Below, one piece after another: positions 44,015-58,760 of a stretch of DNA of 64,000 bases. The position numbers and the translations under genes were made by a program. The notes under the pieces are model-generated. The model had not been told where the DNA came from. It searched no databases and saw only the letters and a program-made list of their open reading frames with translations. Position 1 is the first letter of the stretch. Each line of letters begins with the position of its first letter. The DNA is from Escarpia spicata (lineage: Eukaryota > Annelida > Polychaeta > Sabellida > Siboglinidae), in NCBI GenBank assembly GCA_963995525.1, contig OZ023209.1, forward strand, positions 28,602,384 to 28,666,383, read 5' to 3'.

Positions 44015-45560
44015 TGTGTGTTACACGAGCCATTTGATGATTATAAGAGTGCCAACTTTAAACATTTGATCAACCTCATGTAGATGCATGGACAGATTTT
44101 AAATCTGCCTCCAGAATTCATTTTCCTCATTTCATATCAGATTCATTCAGGGGAGGTATGGCAGCTAGAATGGTGTTTTTTATCAACAATCCATATAAAA
44201 AACATTTCGGTTTTGTGCTTTACCGTAAAGAATAATGCTCCATCAATGTTACATTTCCAAAGGCTTAGTTTTGAACATTAAACAAATTCAAACATGTTCA
44301 AATAAATTTTACATTTAAATAGGACAGTTATGGTTTTGAGAACATTGAGATAAACTATTCATAACTTTTCAAGTTTTGCATTTTATAGGTGGGATATAAC
44401 TTCCACCACCATTTAGTGACGTTGTGTGTATTGCCATGGGAAAAGGGGTTTGGAATATAAAGATTATAAATAATATTTTATTAAGTAAGACCTACTCTAC
44501 ATATTTGGCACAAAACATTAATTATGCATTCATAACGAAATGTCCTATCCAGCTGTCATATATCCCTTTAATATTCATAAACAAACATATGTCATACTTG
44601 CATACTTTAAGTAGTATACAATCAGTTGGCTTACTAAATGATTACATTCTTTTGTTAAAATCCTTAGAACATTTTAACGGTACTTTGATATAGAGTAACG
44701 TGAGGAAATGTGAATATTTTCAAATGTCAGTTGTGTTAATTATGTAATAAAAAGGCCAGCTCCACATATGCACTTTTGCCCAGATTTTTGTATGGACAAA
44801 CAAATGTTATTTTATTAGTTTTATTTCACCAAAAAAACACAAATGGTTTGGAACGATCTAGTCTAGATATAGTTGCAATTTTTGAATTGTGATGGCAGTT
44901 TTAATGTAGCATTTGAAACGGTCATGCCACACATATACCTACAACTCTATGTCCTTTGTAGTAACACTAACTCTATGTCCATAGTAACACACACTCGTAA
45001 GTGAAAGTTTGTTGTATATCACAACAAGGTATATATTCTTTCTTATATCGTCATTCGCATAAAATACTGTTTGATTGTTTTCCTGCTTCAAAAAACAGCT
45101 GCATTTGTACTGCATCCAAATAATTGTTTTATTCAGTGTGTTCAATGTTTAGAAATGCAAACTATGTATTTCAATCTAGGATTTGATGTTTAAATGTAAA
45201 TATTTTTGATATTAAAAACACCAAATAGTGTTTTCTAAGTGTATATCGGCTGAATATACCAAATTTTTTTTTTTTTTTAATGTAGCGGTTTTAAACACTG
45301 TGTTTTTGTACGTGTTCTATTTTAAACGGTACATAGTGTTTAAAGAGGTGTTTTATTTAAAACACAGTGTTTACTTGTAGTGTTTTAATATGTGGTTTGA
45401 AATAATCATGGTGTTTATGAAAACAATTATGTATGTTTTATTTACCCGTTATGTTTTGAACATGCCGTTTAAAAATAAACACCAAAAGGTGTTTTGTAAG
45501 TGTGTCTAAAAGGTACTTTTTAAAGGCATTAAAGTGTTTAATTATTTTTTACAATGTTTG

Positions 45561-46320
45561 GTACTGCGTGGCGAGTGACGATGTAGGAGTGATGCGAGAT
45601 ACACTGGCGAGTCTGCATACAGTGCCGTGTGTACAACCATGAGTAACTTGGACTCGATACGCTTTCTCACTGGGAGCCAGTATAGCTGTTGTAGGATCGC
45701 AGTGATAGATCGCCGGTCACCTCGGTAAAGTTGCATCACAATACGAGCGGCTGACCGTTGGACTCTCTCTAGACGGTGCAACAGACGGCCAGATATACCA
45801 AAGAGCATCGTAATCAATTCTGAATGTCACAAGTGCATGGACAAGACAATTGCAGACACTGGTCGTCATTGCCTCTCGTAAACGAGCAATTCTCGAGAGA
45901 TGGTAGTAAGTACTTCGACATACATTTGCTACCTGTGTCGCCATCGATAAATCAGCATCGATTGCAACGCCAATGTCACGATGGTCGATGTCGCTACATA
46001 TTGTCTGCATATGTCGACATGATCAATGCGTATTGGTCTGCGTATGCTCGATGAACGTATGACAATTGCTTCCGTTCTGCTCTCGCTGAGAAACAGTCCG
46101 TTGTCATAGAGCCTCGTTTAACTTCACTGATGCAAGCCTCCATTCTGTTGAAAGCATTTGCATGCTCAATCTGTGGAAAATTGACGTATAACTGCGTATC
46201 ATCGGCGTACATGTGGGTTTGTACGTCGTGTCGGTTGAGTTAATTCGTTAGATGCGCAATGTAGGCGTTGAAGAACACCAGCCCAAGAACCGACCCCTCT
46301 GATACTAAGGATCTCATCAT
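45561..46320 (-). mobile_element. LINE (non-LTR retrotransposon), reverse transcriptase part of a split copy
   Basis: On the minus strand, in order: EGSVLGLVFFNAYI (from about 46,300), the catalytic MYADDTQLYVNF box (46,212), an ISEVKR segment, DIGVAIDADLSM (about 45,970) and RLERVQRSAARIVMQ with LYWLPVRKRIESKLL (45,790-45,640). These are successive reverse transcriptase and post-RT motifs of CR1/L2/Jockey-type LINEs. They lie in different frames, so the copy carries frameshifts, and it is 5'-truncated near the PQGSVLG motif. It continues at 40,105-39,558 across the insertion. Confidence 0.85.
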
Positions 46321-47970
46321 GCTACACCCACACACCGACACTCTAATTACAGTAATGGTCCAAGAAAAAAGGAACACCACATGAAATAAGGAGTGCACAT
46401 TAAAGGTTATTTTTTCTTCGATATCAGGTAGTTGTGTATATATGATGAACGTCAGAATGGTACCATATACAGTACAGTAAAGACCAACGGTTAATGAGTA
46501 TGACGTCATTAAGCAGCATATCATGATTATACATTTGTTAGATAGAGCAAGTGATGCTACTTTACATTTGATTATATTTAGAATTGCATCATTACGCACG
46601 TATAGGATAGCTGTCTTCGTAAATTGAAGCTGATTGTATAAGCAGATTATAATGCATTAGACAGACCACGTGACCTAATATGAGATTCAACGCGTTTTGA
46701 TGCAACAGTTCAAATATCATGTAAATGAAGATAAGATCAAGAGCCGGTCTATGTTTCTTACATTAATCATTTTGCTGGGGTATCTTCTTAAGAAGTTTAA
46801 CTGCGTTTGTTTAATAACATGTGGAACTAGCTACCTGAAATCAGCAATACGTTTATGATATATGCAATTGAGCTATGCAAAAACTAAGATACGTTTTCAG
46901 CAGTATAATGGGTAATGAATCCAGAACTTATGACATGTTTTGAGAGGACAATAAGACTTTCCTTACTTGATCAACTGTGTCTTATGTAAGCGCAACATGT
47001 AGGACATTCATCTGTCGAAGTTACACTTGTACATGGAATAGTGGGTGATATGGAAACAACTAACGATTTAAGCAAATTGTATACTTTAAATAACCATACA
47101 ACTAATCACATACATTTTTCCTCACAGTGAATAAACGGGGTCGAGGGGATACATCAATTAATGTTAAATACATCATGTTAAGTTCTACATATTTAAAAAG
47201 ACATGTACCGATATATATATTGTGCTAGACCAGTGGACAATTACGACAAAAACACCCTTCTTCGGTTTCAAATACGTGCATACAGCACATATTAGTTAAA
47301 ATAAATTGTGTCTGAATGTACGACAGGCGACCGACAGAAATAAAGTCGATATTTCAGAAACACATTTAAACTAACGATTGATGCTTAAGAGTAAGACATG
47401 TCTTGTAAGTTAAAACTAAAGAATGTTAATTAAAATAAAAAAAACACTGACAAATTTAGAAAGTGATTACGTTGTGTAATATGCAAGGTTCCACTGAAAT
47501 CTTTAGGTAGTTAACTAGTAACGGATTCTGTAGGCATGATTAGTGATGTAAGTAATCGATGGTGATGTCATCCGCGTCATTCTCTATGATGTCATTGATG
47601 TTGTATTGTATGCGGCGTTGTTACCTTCAAAACAGGAACGTTGTCCAAAGATGAAACGTTCACTATTGTCAGGGTAATTACACCACAAACATACCAATCT
47701 TCTCACACTTCCTTGGACATTGAATGGCTTATAATATATATCCCGGCTGAAAACATGTTATTCCCTGTTTCCTAGGTAAAGTGAATCAGTTACAAGATTT
47801 AACAATATTTATCTAGACTGGAACCAAAGGATTAACCCACGAGTTGTTAAACGTATCGCCGTTGCTAGCACTTAAACAATCAGCATATATGTTCCGTTAT
47901 TTCATAATCCTCTGAGAGAATAAACACGTCTAATCTACATTATTTCGTCAGTACAGTTGCTTAATAATAC
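46321..47970. other. Intergenic, no gene seen
   Basis: AT-rich. A 20-bp word AGGAACACCACATGAAATAA near 46,369 resembles AAGAACACCACATGAAATAG near 38,608, a possible shared repeat fragment. Confidence 0.35.
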
Positions 47971-47971
47971 C

Positions 47972-48280
47972 ACTAATAATAATAATAATAATAAATTCAT
48001 GTGGAGAAGCCGATCAAAAAAGCGTAACTAGCTATAATTTTTAAGTAAACCATGAAGAGGGATGTGCAGAATAAGGCGACACCGATTGCTTATGGTAGAA
48101 ACGCAATATGTTTGCTTGTACGTTTGTTTGATTGCGGATGATGATTACATAGTTTATAACGTTAAAATTATGGGCAGTTCTTTCCAGATTTTGAACGCCG
48201 CTGCGAGAAAACGCTCTCTTGAGTAGTACCGTACTGAAGGGAGAATGTCTAGGTTGCGCTCTCATTGGTTTATGAACCAA
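47972..48280 (-). mobile_element. LINE 3' fragment with (TTA)n tail
   Basis: The minus strand reads LLKRAFSRSG then, after a frameshift, VQIWKELP, matching the R-FSYSGA--WN-LP signature near the C-terminus of many LINE ORF2 proteins. It ends in a (TTA)n tail at 47,975-47,993. A short decayed copy. Confidence 0.6.
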
Positions 48281-49720
48281 AGGTTGTTGTTAGATTTTTC
48301 TTTCTCAATGTCTACATTGGTTTCCTTTGTGGGGTCGTATTCTATATTTTGATGCTTACTATTATGGGCATTTTTTTTAAACAATCAACATATTAGCATT
48401 CACCCCTCGTGTGTGCCAGAATGCGTAGAAGGCTCCGACCATTAATCATGTTGATAGACATTTTGTCCGAAAAGTTGACACAGATTTCGAAACAAGATGC
48501 CGCTCCGGAAATGGGACCTTAGAAATGGGACCTAGACAAACGTGTCTGTATGTGTCAATGCAGCATGAAGACATTGTCATACAGTATAACACATGTTTTG
48601 TTTGCTTTGTACGTCTTATGAGAACAACATTCATTCACATAAACATCAATATCATTGTTATGTTATGTTTTATTGACAATGTGCAACTGTTATTTGGGAA
48701 TATATTTACCTTTAATATGCAAAGATGAATGATGGTTCTGTTCGGTATGTCATGGATATTATCGAATTGCATAGTATTTGTTTCATACATTGTTTACTTG
48801 GGTTTGGCAAACGTGCATTTGATCACAAACTAGCAAGTTTCCTGACCAACTATTTGTGCAGACTATTAGTCATGAGATCACCATTGCAGATGGAGGTCCT
48901 AAAATTTAGCAAGCAAACGGGCAGACAATCAAGACAGCAATATTGAAACACGGATGAATCCCTTTGGACCATGTCATCATAATGCCGCCAACAAGTAATC
49001 CAAAGTAGGGACTGTATTGGAAACCGTTGAAAAAAGGAAAAAAAGGACGACAAAAATAAACCTATCAATAAGCCATCGCAAAAGACGAGCAATATCAAGA
49101 AGTAAACACACACATTGTACAAACACTGGCTGAAGACTTGCGAACATGCATGGCGTCGATTGTTTTCATTGTGCGCATATACCATGGTATATGCATATTT
49201 TACTCTATATGTTGCCTAAACAAGACATTATATTTCGTTTAAAAACATAATAATTAATGCCGTGATATGCAAGTAACATTATATATAGCGCATGCAATTA
49301 ATTACTCAATATGGTATTTTAATATGGAATCACATTCTATGATGTTGATCCATATTCAGATATGGGTTCTGTGGGGTTCTTATTCTATTTTATACTAACC
49401 CGTCATAAATATATTTCTTAACGTAGTGTCTAAAAGTATTTAAACAACATCGCTGATTGCTGTACATATTTGCAAATTTGTGGGGCATTTGACGTCAGAC
49501 TGGTTGCAGAAGATACCGTATTATTTTATTGGGGCAATTATTTTCTTTCAATACCTGGCAATTATAAAACTATATAACAATTGCTAACATTGCATATACA
49601 TGCTCGTCAGATTTATGGTTTTCAAATATTTGGCTGATTGTATGATATGTACGATGTATACCTGTATGGGCATGTGCGACATTTAAAAGGTGTTCAATCG
49701 TGAGACGTGTTCAATCGAAT
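48281..49720. other. Intergenic, no gene seen
   Basis: AT-rich, with a small duplication GAAATGGGACCT at 48,508-48,532. Open frames are not convincing. Confidence 0.35.
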
Positions 49721-49760
49721 ACCATCTCGACTTCTCTGGGAAGCAGTCAGCCACTTTCAG
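49721..49760 (-). repeat. Short fragment related to the 29-kb SINE
   Basis: CATCTCGACTTCTCTGGGAA then GCAGTCAGCCAC matches CATCTCGACGTCTTTGGAAA then GCATTCAGCCAC at 28,977-29,012 with few differences. Only about 36 bp, so tentative. Confidence 0.4.
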
Positions 49761-50178
49761 CAAACGTACCGACTATTTACTTCTGCCACCTTATTTCGAT
49801 AGATTCGCTCAATTCCTTTCAGACTAATTTAGAGATAAAACAAACTAACATATATAACATTGTTACTATAACGACATGCTAGCTCGTCTGTGCAACACTT
49901 CTATGTCGAATTGGACAACCATCAGAGTAATTAGTGTGTAGGTAGTGACAGATGAATTGATAGATAGCTTATTTTGGATTTGCATATACATACATTAAAT
50001 TAAAAGAAAAGTATAATACAAGTCCGGGTTAGCAGCAGGACCTGGGCTGTATCCAGTTAAATATATTACTATCAACAATATTATAATACAATATTTAGTG
50101 TAAATAACCTTGATAACTATATAATTAATACAACAAGAATCATTATATATTTGAAACAGTGTGATAATTTAACAACTA

Positions 50179-50266
50179 CAGAAGAGACATTTATGCATTA
50201 TAATAAATATTGAAATATATACAGAAGATACATTTGTGCATTATAATAAATATTGAAATATATATG
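50179..50266. repeat. 42-bp tandem duplication
   Basis: Two copies of ACAGAAGA(G/T)ACATTT(A/G)TGCA plus TTATAATAAATATTGAAATA. The stretches 49,761-50,178 and 50,267-51,093 hold no recognised gene. Confidence 0.9.
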
Positions 50267-51093
50267 AAACTAGCGCAGTTCCTATAACATCCCTGCCGAG
50301 ACATTCACCCACAATGTATGGATTTCATGCTGACATAACTAAAATGTTATTATGTGATTTAAATATTTGAAGTAGTATTGTGAAACTAACATTCTGTGAT
50401 TGTAATGTCATAGGTCTACGTGGTATTGCGCATGTAATGATTATGTGCTAGACAGCTGTGAGGTCTTATTATTAAACTACGAGAAAAGTACTTGCGTGGG
50501 GCGACGGAACCAGCAGCTGTAGCAGAGATAGTATAGGCAACGTGTACAACAGCACTTGGGTATCAACTCAAAATATTCACCATGAAAAACACTAAGTATA
50601 TCCTCTCTTAATCCAAAAGTAAACGCAAATTTAACGTAAAACTTGTTTTCAAATTTGATTAGGAACATATTTGGAGAGCAGACTGACAGTTTATATAACA
50701 AAACAGTGTGATACGTTATAAACTATTATAATAGCCCGACCTTGAAATGAGTGTTAAGCCAAAGCATAACATTAGTGTTCTTATTATACATAATATACTT
50801 ATCAACCTCAAAATTAGACTGTTGCGAACCAAGATTAAAAGTACTATATAGTACAACAAATTTTCTTGACGAAGACTGCATGATGCAGTCAAAATATCTA
50901 TATTATAAAACAGTTCGTTCTGTTTGTATGTGCACCCACATTTCCGTCCGTTTTGCATGTATCGGGCTGAAATTTTGCACGTGATTTACCGGGCCCATTG
51001 AGATGGTTCGTAGATTTAGACATTTTCGAAATTAGTCCGGGGGCTGGAGAATGTGGGGTTCAATATTTAAAAAGGCTGTACGTGGAGTTCCAC

Positions 51094-51522
51094 CCACGGA
51101 ATTTAATGTTTTTCTATATAATCGTAAATATAATTTTTCCATCTATAAATATGTCGCTGGATGTATACATAAATTTCTAATAGCTTTTTTAAAGTTATTG
51201 ACGTTGAAAATCTTCAGCGCTTAACATGAACCAGGTCTACCTGTCGCTGGTCACGAAAGCGTTTCGTGGCGTCAGCCCATTGAGTGCGTGCTATTTCTGG
51301 CAAACAACACAATGCAACATTTCCAACAGCCACGTAATTTAATGTTTTTCTATATAATTGTACAGTGATTATTCCGTGTACAAAAGTGTCACTGGGTGTA
51401 TTCAGACAAATGTATTAGTTTTTATGTCATTAACGTTGCAAAATCCCGGATGCATAATCTAGCAGCCTGTTACTGGTTACGTAAGTTACAGGGGTGAGCG
51501 CATGCGATTTCTGGCAAAAGAT
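51094..51522. repeat. Diverged tandem repeat, two ~236-bp copies
   Basis: CCACG(G/T)AATTTAATGTTTTTC with CTATATAAT begins at 51,094 and 51,330. Both copies continue through GTCGCTGG/GTCACTGG, a GTTATTGACGTTG-like block and TTTCTGGCAAA. The family is unknown. Confidence 0.75.
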
Positions 51523-52860
51523 TGTCCTTAAAACTAGGTCAGTGACCAGTTACAATTTATTAATGTGGGTAGGCTGGAAACATTTGGGATGGGTATCGGG
51601 TGTCCGGAACTGAAATGTTGGACATTTGAGGTTTGATCTATTTTCAGTGTTCATAATTATGTCAACAATACTTGTTATTTCAGTGCAAATAATTTGAGGA
51701 TGTATATGACTGCCTTCTTGTGCAACGCCGGTAACTCAGCTAGTTCTAGAATAAAACAACCAGTTTCGTGAAAGTTATAACAGCAACAAACACCGTATCG
51801 TAGCATATGAAAACACACATACGCTTGCAGCAAAATAAGCAACAAGTTTAAATGAAACAAATGTTTAGCTTTCTTGCCTTTACAAACGTGCACATATAAT
51901 GTATAATGTGCAACAACACGAAAACAAATAATTCAACCTACTGCAGTTAATTCAATGTAACCTCTTAAACGAAACTTGTCATAGCCATGACAGACGTGGA
52001 CGGTGTAGGCGCAACGTTAATGTTCAAATTATACTTGAGCAGAAACAATTTAAAATCAATTATAAACAACAAAAAACACAAATAAATTATACTATTTGTA
52101 TCGCAAGGCATTTATTTAACACGCCGTTGTGATTTGACCACGAATTTATATGGATACAAAATATATATTGTAATATTATCGTTAATAATTATATAAAGAG
52201 TCGAAAATAGTAAGTTAATTACTAATAACTTCTGCTTGGAAGAAACGTAATAAACACATACAACATATGTATGTATATATATATATATATATATATATTC
52301 AGCCGAAGAATTCGTAATTGACTTTAACAAACATTATGTGAATTTGAACAGTCTTTCGCAATATTTCAGATTGGTTTGGAGACTTGCCGCAAGTTACGTA
52401 CGACGTTCATAACTGATCAGTAGCACGAAACAGTAGAAGAAAACATACATATTGTTGCGAACAATCGTTTTATGTTTGTGAATCATTGAAAATTTCGTGC
52501 CTGAAATGCAAAGCATCTAGAAAGAAACGCTTCAAAATCAATGTACCCGATTTTCAAAATCATTATCAGAACATGCTTGACATAATGCACAGTTAAACAC
52601 ATGTAGAATAGAATGTTATTAAAAAATAAATCGTCAAATCAAACGTAAATTGGCACACTCGTATAAGAAACTGTGCGAATGTAACTACGTAACGTACGTT
52701 CAAAAAAGGATCAAATACGTCCTTATGGCTGGATTTCTGCCAAACGAACGAACTAGCCTTTTTCACTGATTACACTTCAAAGTTCCTTTTGGAACAAAAA
52801 CAACTGCAGTCATTTAAAATAAATAATTAATTTCACTTTCGCCATCGAACTATCAATCGT
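51523..52860. other. Intergenic with a short TA array
   Basis: AT-rich. A TA run at 52,274-52,300 is the only simple repeat. No gene is seen. Confidence 0.4.
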
Positions 52861-52909
52861 TAAACCAAAATGGTTTCGTTACCTGCATGCATATATATTC
52901 ACATATTTA

Positions 52910-53336
<427 letters not shown>

Positions 53337-53429
53337 TGTTTGTTGTGTTGAATATGCGCAAGGATATATTAACGTGGTTCCTGTTTTGCATTCCGACGCA
53401 TATAAGTGATATCCATTTGATTGCATAAA

Positions 53430-54030
53430 ATGCACCCTTTGCTCGTCCAGCTACCTTTGACATTCCAACTGGGTCAACTGGTACAAAATAACTACTACGG
53501 TTGCAACCTAGACTGGAAGTCTCTGCTGTTTTTGCACGGCATGATGTATTTCAAACCCTATGTCCAAGTAATAAAACCGCTTTACCGTGGCATTGCGTGC
53601 ATCGTTGGCCTTATACCTTGGTCTTCTCAGTAGTTGCAACACACCAGATGGAACACCCGCTCGGGTGGTTGTCTCGCACTTGAGCTGCATCGCTTGACGT
53701 TTCCCATAGATCATCCCATGTCAGTTTTTGTTCACGTTATCAGGTTAGAAATCACGTCCTCCTTAATCACATGGTATGGTTCGGGCTATTCCCTGTTTCT
53801 TAGCGCAGCGTGTCAAATATTACATATTGTCTTACTCCACTGAAATACTCGCATCGCATTGACGCCTCGACTGAATGCATTTCAAAGTCGGCGTGGTTGT
53901 CCTGAACTGACTGTTACGACATCGTGTTGAAGGGAAAAAGCACAGACGTTGAACTGAAGAGTAACGTCGTAAAATGCAAATCTCGCGAGCGACTTGATTA
54001 CGCCAATAAAACGTTTGCACTGCTTGACCT
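53430..54030. other. GC-richer stretch without a confirmed gene
   Basis: Less AT-rich than its neighbours, with short open frames on both strands and no domain. Sequence 54,426-54,752 (plus) is open for 108 codons with mixed composition, also unrecognised. Decayed coding DNA or regulatory sequence are both possible. Confidence 0.2.
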
Positions 54031-55257
54031 GGGACATCGCAAACAAATGAAATAAAGAAATAAAATAAAATTAATTTTCTTCAAGCGAACTACACAGAAT
54101 GCAGTCCTGCAGATGTATTGATTATACATACGCTGTGACAATGACTATTGAACCGCACAGATTGTTAATTTATATTAAATTTGGTTCGAATACTTTTGAA
54201 AATGTGGCCATTGTAATCATCCGGAACTTACAATATGCACATATCAGATAACCCACGACAATCATTACTGTAAAGATTATGTTCCCTTTAACTATTGTTG
54301 TGTTTACATTTTTACCATTACCAAATGCGTTGTTATGCCTAAGAACTATTGTATTTTGTAACGCAATTTCGCATAATTGTCCTATGATGTGTGTCGCACA
54401 CAAAATATAATGCATCTCCAATATTATGGGGCAAACTGTAGCTATTCGTTATACCGATATGTGGAAAAATCATCGCACTCAACGAATAAACGTACAAAGT
54501 CGATTTAAAAACTGCAGTCATTACGAGACAGTAAATGTGACACTGTTAACCCCAGAGTGCACCAAAAGAACCTCGCACCGTATTGCTAAAAGTTCGGCGG
54601 CGTCCTTTGTTCTTTGCGAGTTTCTGGAGCACCCGTCTGCAAGGGAAGTTTTATTTCACATGAGACGTCATAACATCTGTCATCCAGATAGCTTAGGTAT
54701 TGCACGAATCGTGGAGGTATTTGGGTTGTCATCTTACGAAGCGATATTTTAGGTCTGACAAAACGGGCAATTTACATTATCCAACTGGACCATAAATGCT
54801 CGGAATATACGGAAATATCAAGACAGAGAACCACGTAAGTAAAGTAAATAAAGCGACGTTGCTTAGCATAGAGCTATGTTGCCTAAAACTGTTCTGTGTT
54901 CATAATATGTGTAAATATTACTTGAAAATTAAAGGATGACAAAAGGTTAGCATCCACAAGGCGGATACTATGTTAGTTGTATATAGTGTATTTGAACATA
55001 TTTAAATGTATGTGGTTATATATACTTGTTTATCACTTGAATATTCCCATTAACAGCACTTTAAAGGAGCATTCCCAGGTAATTATTTAGAGGATGAATG
55101 TATTAATTAATGCGTATAGTATATTAAACGAATAGTGCCTTGTCAAGGTTTAGTGCGGATCGGATAGGATCAACGTTTTGCGAAATTATTCAGAACGAAA
55201 CGATAGGAGAGAAATATGCAATTGTGCGAGGGATTTAAAACATACATTTATAATAAC

Positions 55258-56584
<1,327 letters not shown>

Positions 56585-56985
56585 ACTTCTTCTTCTTATG
56601 TACAGCTCAGAACTCTGTATCAGCCACATGTATGTGGCTAGAGTATTGTCGAGCTTGGGTGGGCCGTCGCAAGTAGCGGGTGGTGTAGCGTTGGTTTGGG
56701 TCTATTGCTTATTTTGTGACGTTTAGACAGATCAGAAGACTCTATAGTCGGGGTGCCTATAGCTTTGCCTTTGTGGGCGTAGATTACTTTAGGCAGGCGA
56801 GAGGAGATGCTGTCTAAATGAGTCCAGTGATTGTTTGCAAACTAGCTGTTGTGTGCATTTGTTCCATGATTTGATGGTGCTTGGAAAGAATGAGTGCTTG
56901 TATGCGTCGATGCGGGTGAATGTCTGGAAGTAGCGATATGCGTTGCCTCTGGTACGAGTTGAAGCGGTGGTGAGTGAAGTCGTTG
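56585..56985 (-). mobile_element. LINE C-terminal fragment with 3' UTR
   Basis: The minus-strand frame gives TRTRGNAYRYFQTFTRIDAY, KHSFFPSTIKSWN and a final SLDSFRQHLLSPA before a stop. This is the characteristic end of a LINE ORF2 (DAYK-SFFPRTI--WN-LP---V---SLD-F). A GC-richer 3' UTR follows, ending in a GAAGAAGAAG run near 56,585-56,597. It is 5'-truncated at about 56,985, next to the TG array. Confidence 0.75.
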
Positions 56986-57024
56986 TTATGGGTATGTTGC
57001 TATTATCCTGATATCGATATATAT

Positions 57025-57135
<111 letters not shown>

Positions 57136-58121
57136 AATATATGCAATACTAATAATAATACCAATTTGGTCATTAGAAATTATGAATCCTGTACATTTTT
57201 CTAAAGTATCAAACACATTCTATCCAATTTAAACGTTTTTTAATAGTCATAACATTACTAAACAAAATATGTACAATATATGCACACATTGAGAATAACT
57301 ATTAAACTTAACATATTTATAATTAATTGATAATCAATATAACAGTAGTTTGTGTATAAATTGTGTATTGTATTGTGAAGACCTATTAAAGTTAATCAAA
57401 TAATAACCGTCACGTATTTGCGTTAACTCCTATGTTTGTTTAAAATATTTATTAAGACAATCGTCTTTGTGTTACGTAATGTCTTAGACGTTGTATGAAA
57501 TCAGCCCCAGGTTAGCGTCAATATCACGTACTCTTGCTTTGGCGTACGGCATAACAAATTTCTTCAGAAAATCTCTAGACAAGCCATATCCCTTTAGCTA
57601 CTGCGTCAGATAGCAACATTTTACAAATGTATGTGTTCAATATAAGGGCACACCCATCAGTGTAATTTAGTAGGTTAACTAAGTGACTATTACATTATGT
57701 GTGACAAACGTCTTATGATATTGTATAATATATATGTGCAAATCGACTAGTATGATAAATGTTAAAAACTATAGCTCTGTGAATGTATGTAAATTAAAAT
57801 GCACAGGCTACGTGTTTCAATTCAATAGCAAGATCAGTGAAAAAACACATTAACATTTCATTAGAATATCATGTGGTTGCGTGCGCGCATGCGTGGGAGG
57901 GTAAGTAGGTGCGAGCGTCAGTGTGCTTGTGGGAACAATATTTATTTGAAATATACATATTGTACATATAATATATGGATGGACACGCACACTCTTTACT
58001 GAATACGAACTGCTTGCACGCCTGTTTCACTAATACAACTATCTCGTCTTATTCGCCAATACTATTAACTTACATTCATGGAAATTTAGTTTTGCCTAAT
58101 TAATCACAAAACGAAATAACA

Positions 58122-58313
58122 CTAACCTGGTGTTACTTTGACTGTCAACTCACTCGGTGAGGAAGATTCGTCGATGCCGAAAATGAGAGGGTCTCTTTTT
58201 ACGTCAACGTGTCGCTGCGATGTCTGTCCACTTGCTGTGCGAGTCGCGTGAAGGTATCTGCGATATCGTCTAGTAGCCCGGTATCGACCACATAAGGCTG
58301 TCACATAAAGCAT
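58122..58313 (-). other. Exon-like open frame ending at a splice donor
   Basis: From ATG 58,313 the frame is open for 63 codons in a CpG-richer patch. It ends with ...SSSPSELTVKVTP and then CAG followed by GTTAGT, a plausible donor. The N-terminal half is Arg/Tyr-rich and the C-terminal half more protein-like. No partner exon or domain is recognised. It could be the first exon of an unseen gene on the Post2-like strand or chance. Confidence 0.2.
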
Positions 58314-58675
58314 CGTTTAGTACGAACAATTTTAACAAATTTACGGCGTCCACCTATACGTGACGAGGTTCCGACTTTCGACTATGCAAATCCGGTTGTC
58401 TGTGACGATGTATTCCAGTAAGTCCCTTTATAGCATATATCACATTTGTGAAACGACCATGCGTTATGAGGTTATGTTTCTTTCAAGCAAGTTTTTTTTT
58501 CCTAGAACATGTAGCCAATTCTAGTTTTATGGACATATAATGTACTTAATTTGATTTCAGTTTAAATAACATTATTATAATGTACTCAGATGTAATTTCC
58601 ACAGGAGCATAACGCCAGTGTATAACAACATAATTACACATAACACCATATTATATTCAACGTAATATGTACATA

Positions 58676-58676
58676 C

Positions 58677-58755
<79 letters not shown>

Positions 58756-58760
58756 TGTGT
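58676..58760. repeat. TA-TG-TGCG composite microsatellite
   Basis: TA run, TG run, then about 48 bp of GTGC units. Confidence 0.95.

Larger units (their letters stand above)
40106..45560. mobile_element. ~5.45-kb insertion splitting the LINE; DNA-transposon-like
   Basis: Its boundaries are where the flanking LINE reading stops and resumes. The left end begins ACTGTAAAAACAAGTG and the right end, reverse-complemented, begins CATTGTAAAAAATAATTAAACAC, so the termini are short imperfect inverted repeats. Both ends carry many GTGTTT/AAACAC and TTTAAAC motifs. GTAC flanks both sides and could be a target duplication, but this is unresolved. The inside carries a truncated LINE tail (40,490-40,795) and a decayed spliced gene (about 41,030-44,014). 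No transposase is recognised. The superfamily is unassigned. Confidence 0.55.

Noticed and set aside
48041..48280. Minus-strand 79-codon frame as a host gene
   Set aside because: It carries a LINE C-terminal signature (RAFSRSG...IWKELP after a frameshift) and a (TTA)n tail, so it is a retrotransposon remnant.
54177..54192. tRNA gene B-box (GGTTCGAATAC)
   Set aside because: No A-box or cloverleaf arms at the right spacing.
54426..54752. 108-codon plus-strand frame as a gene
   Set aside because: Starts with an ATG but has no recognised domain, no splice context and overlaps equally open frames on the other strand.
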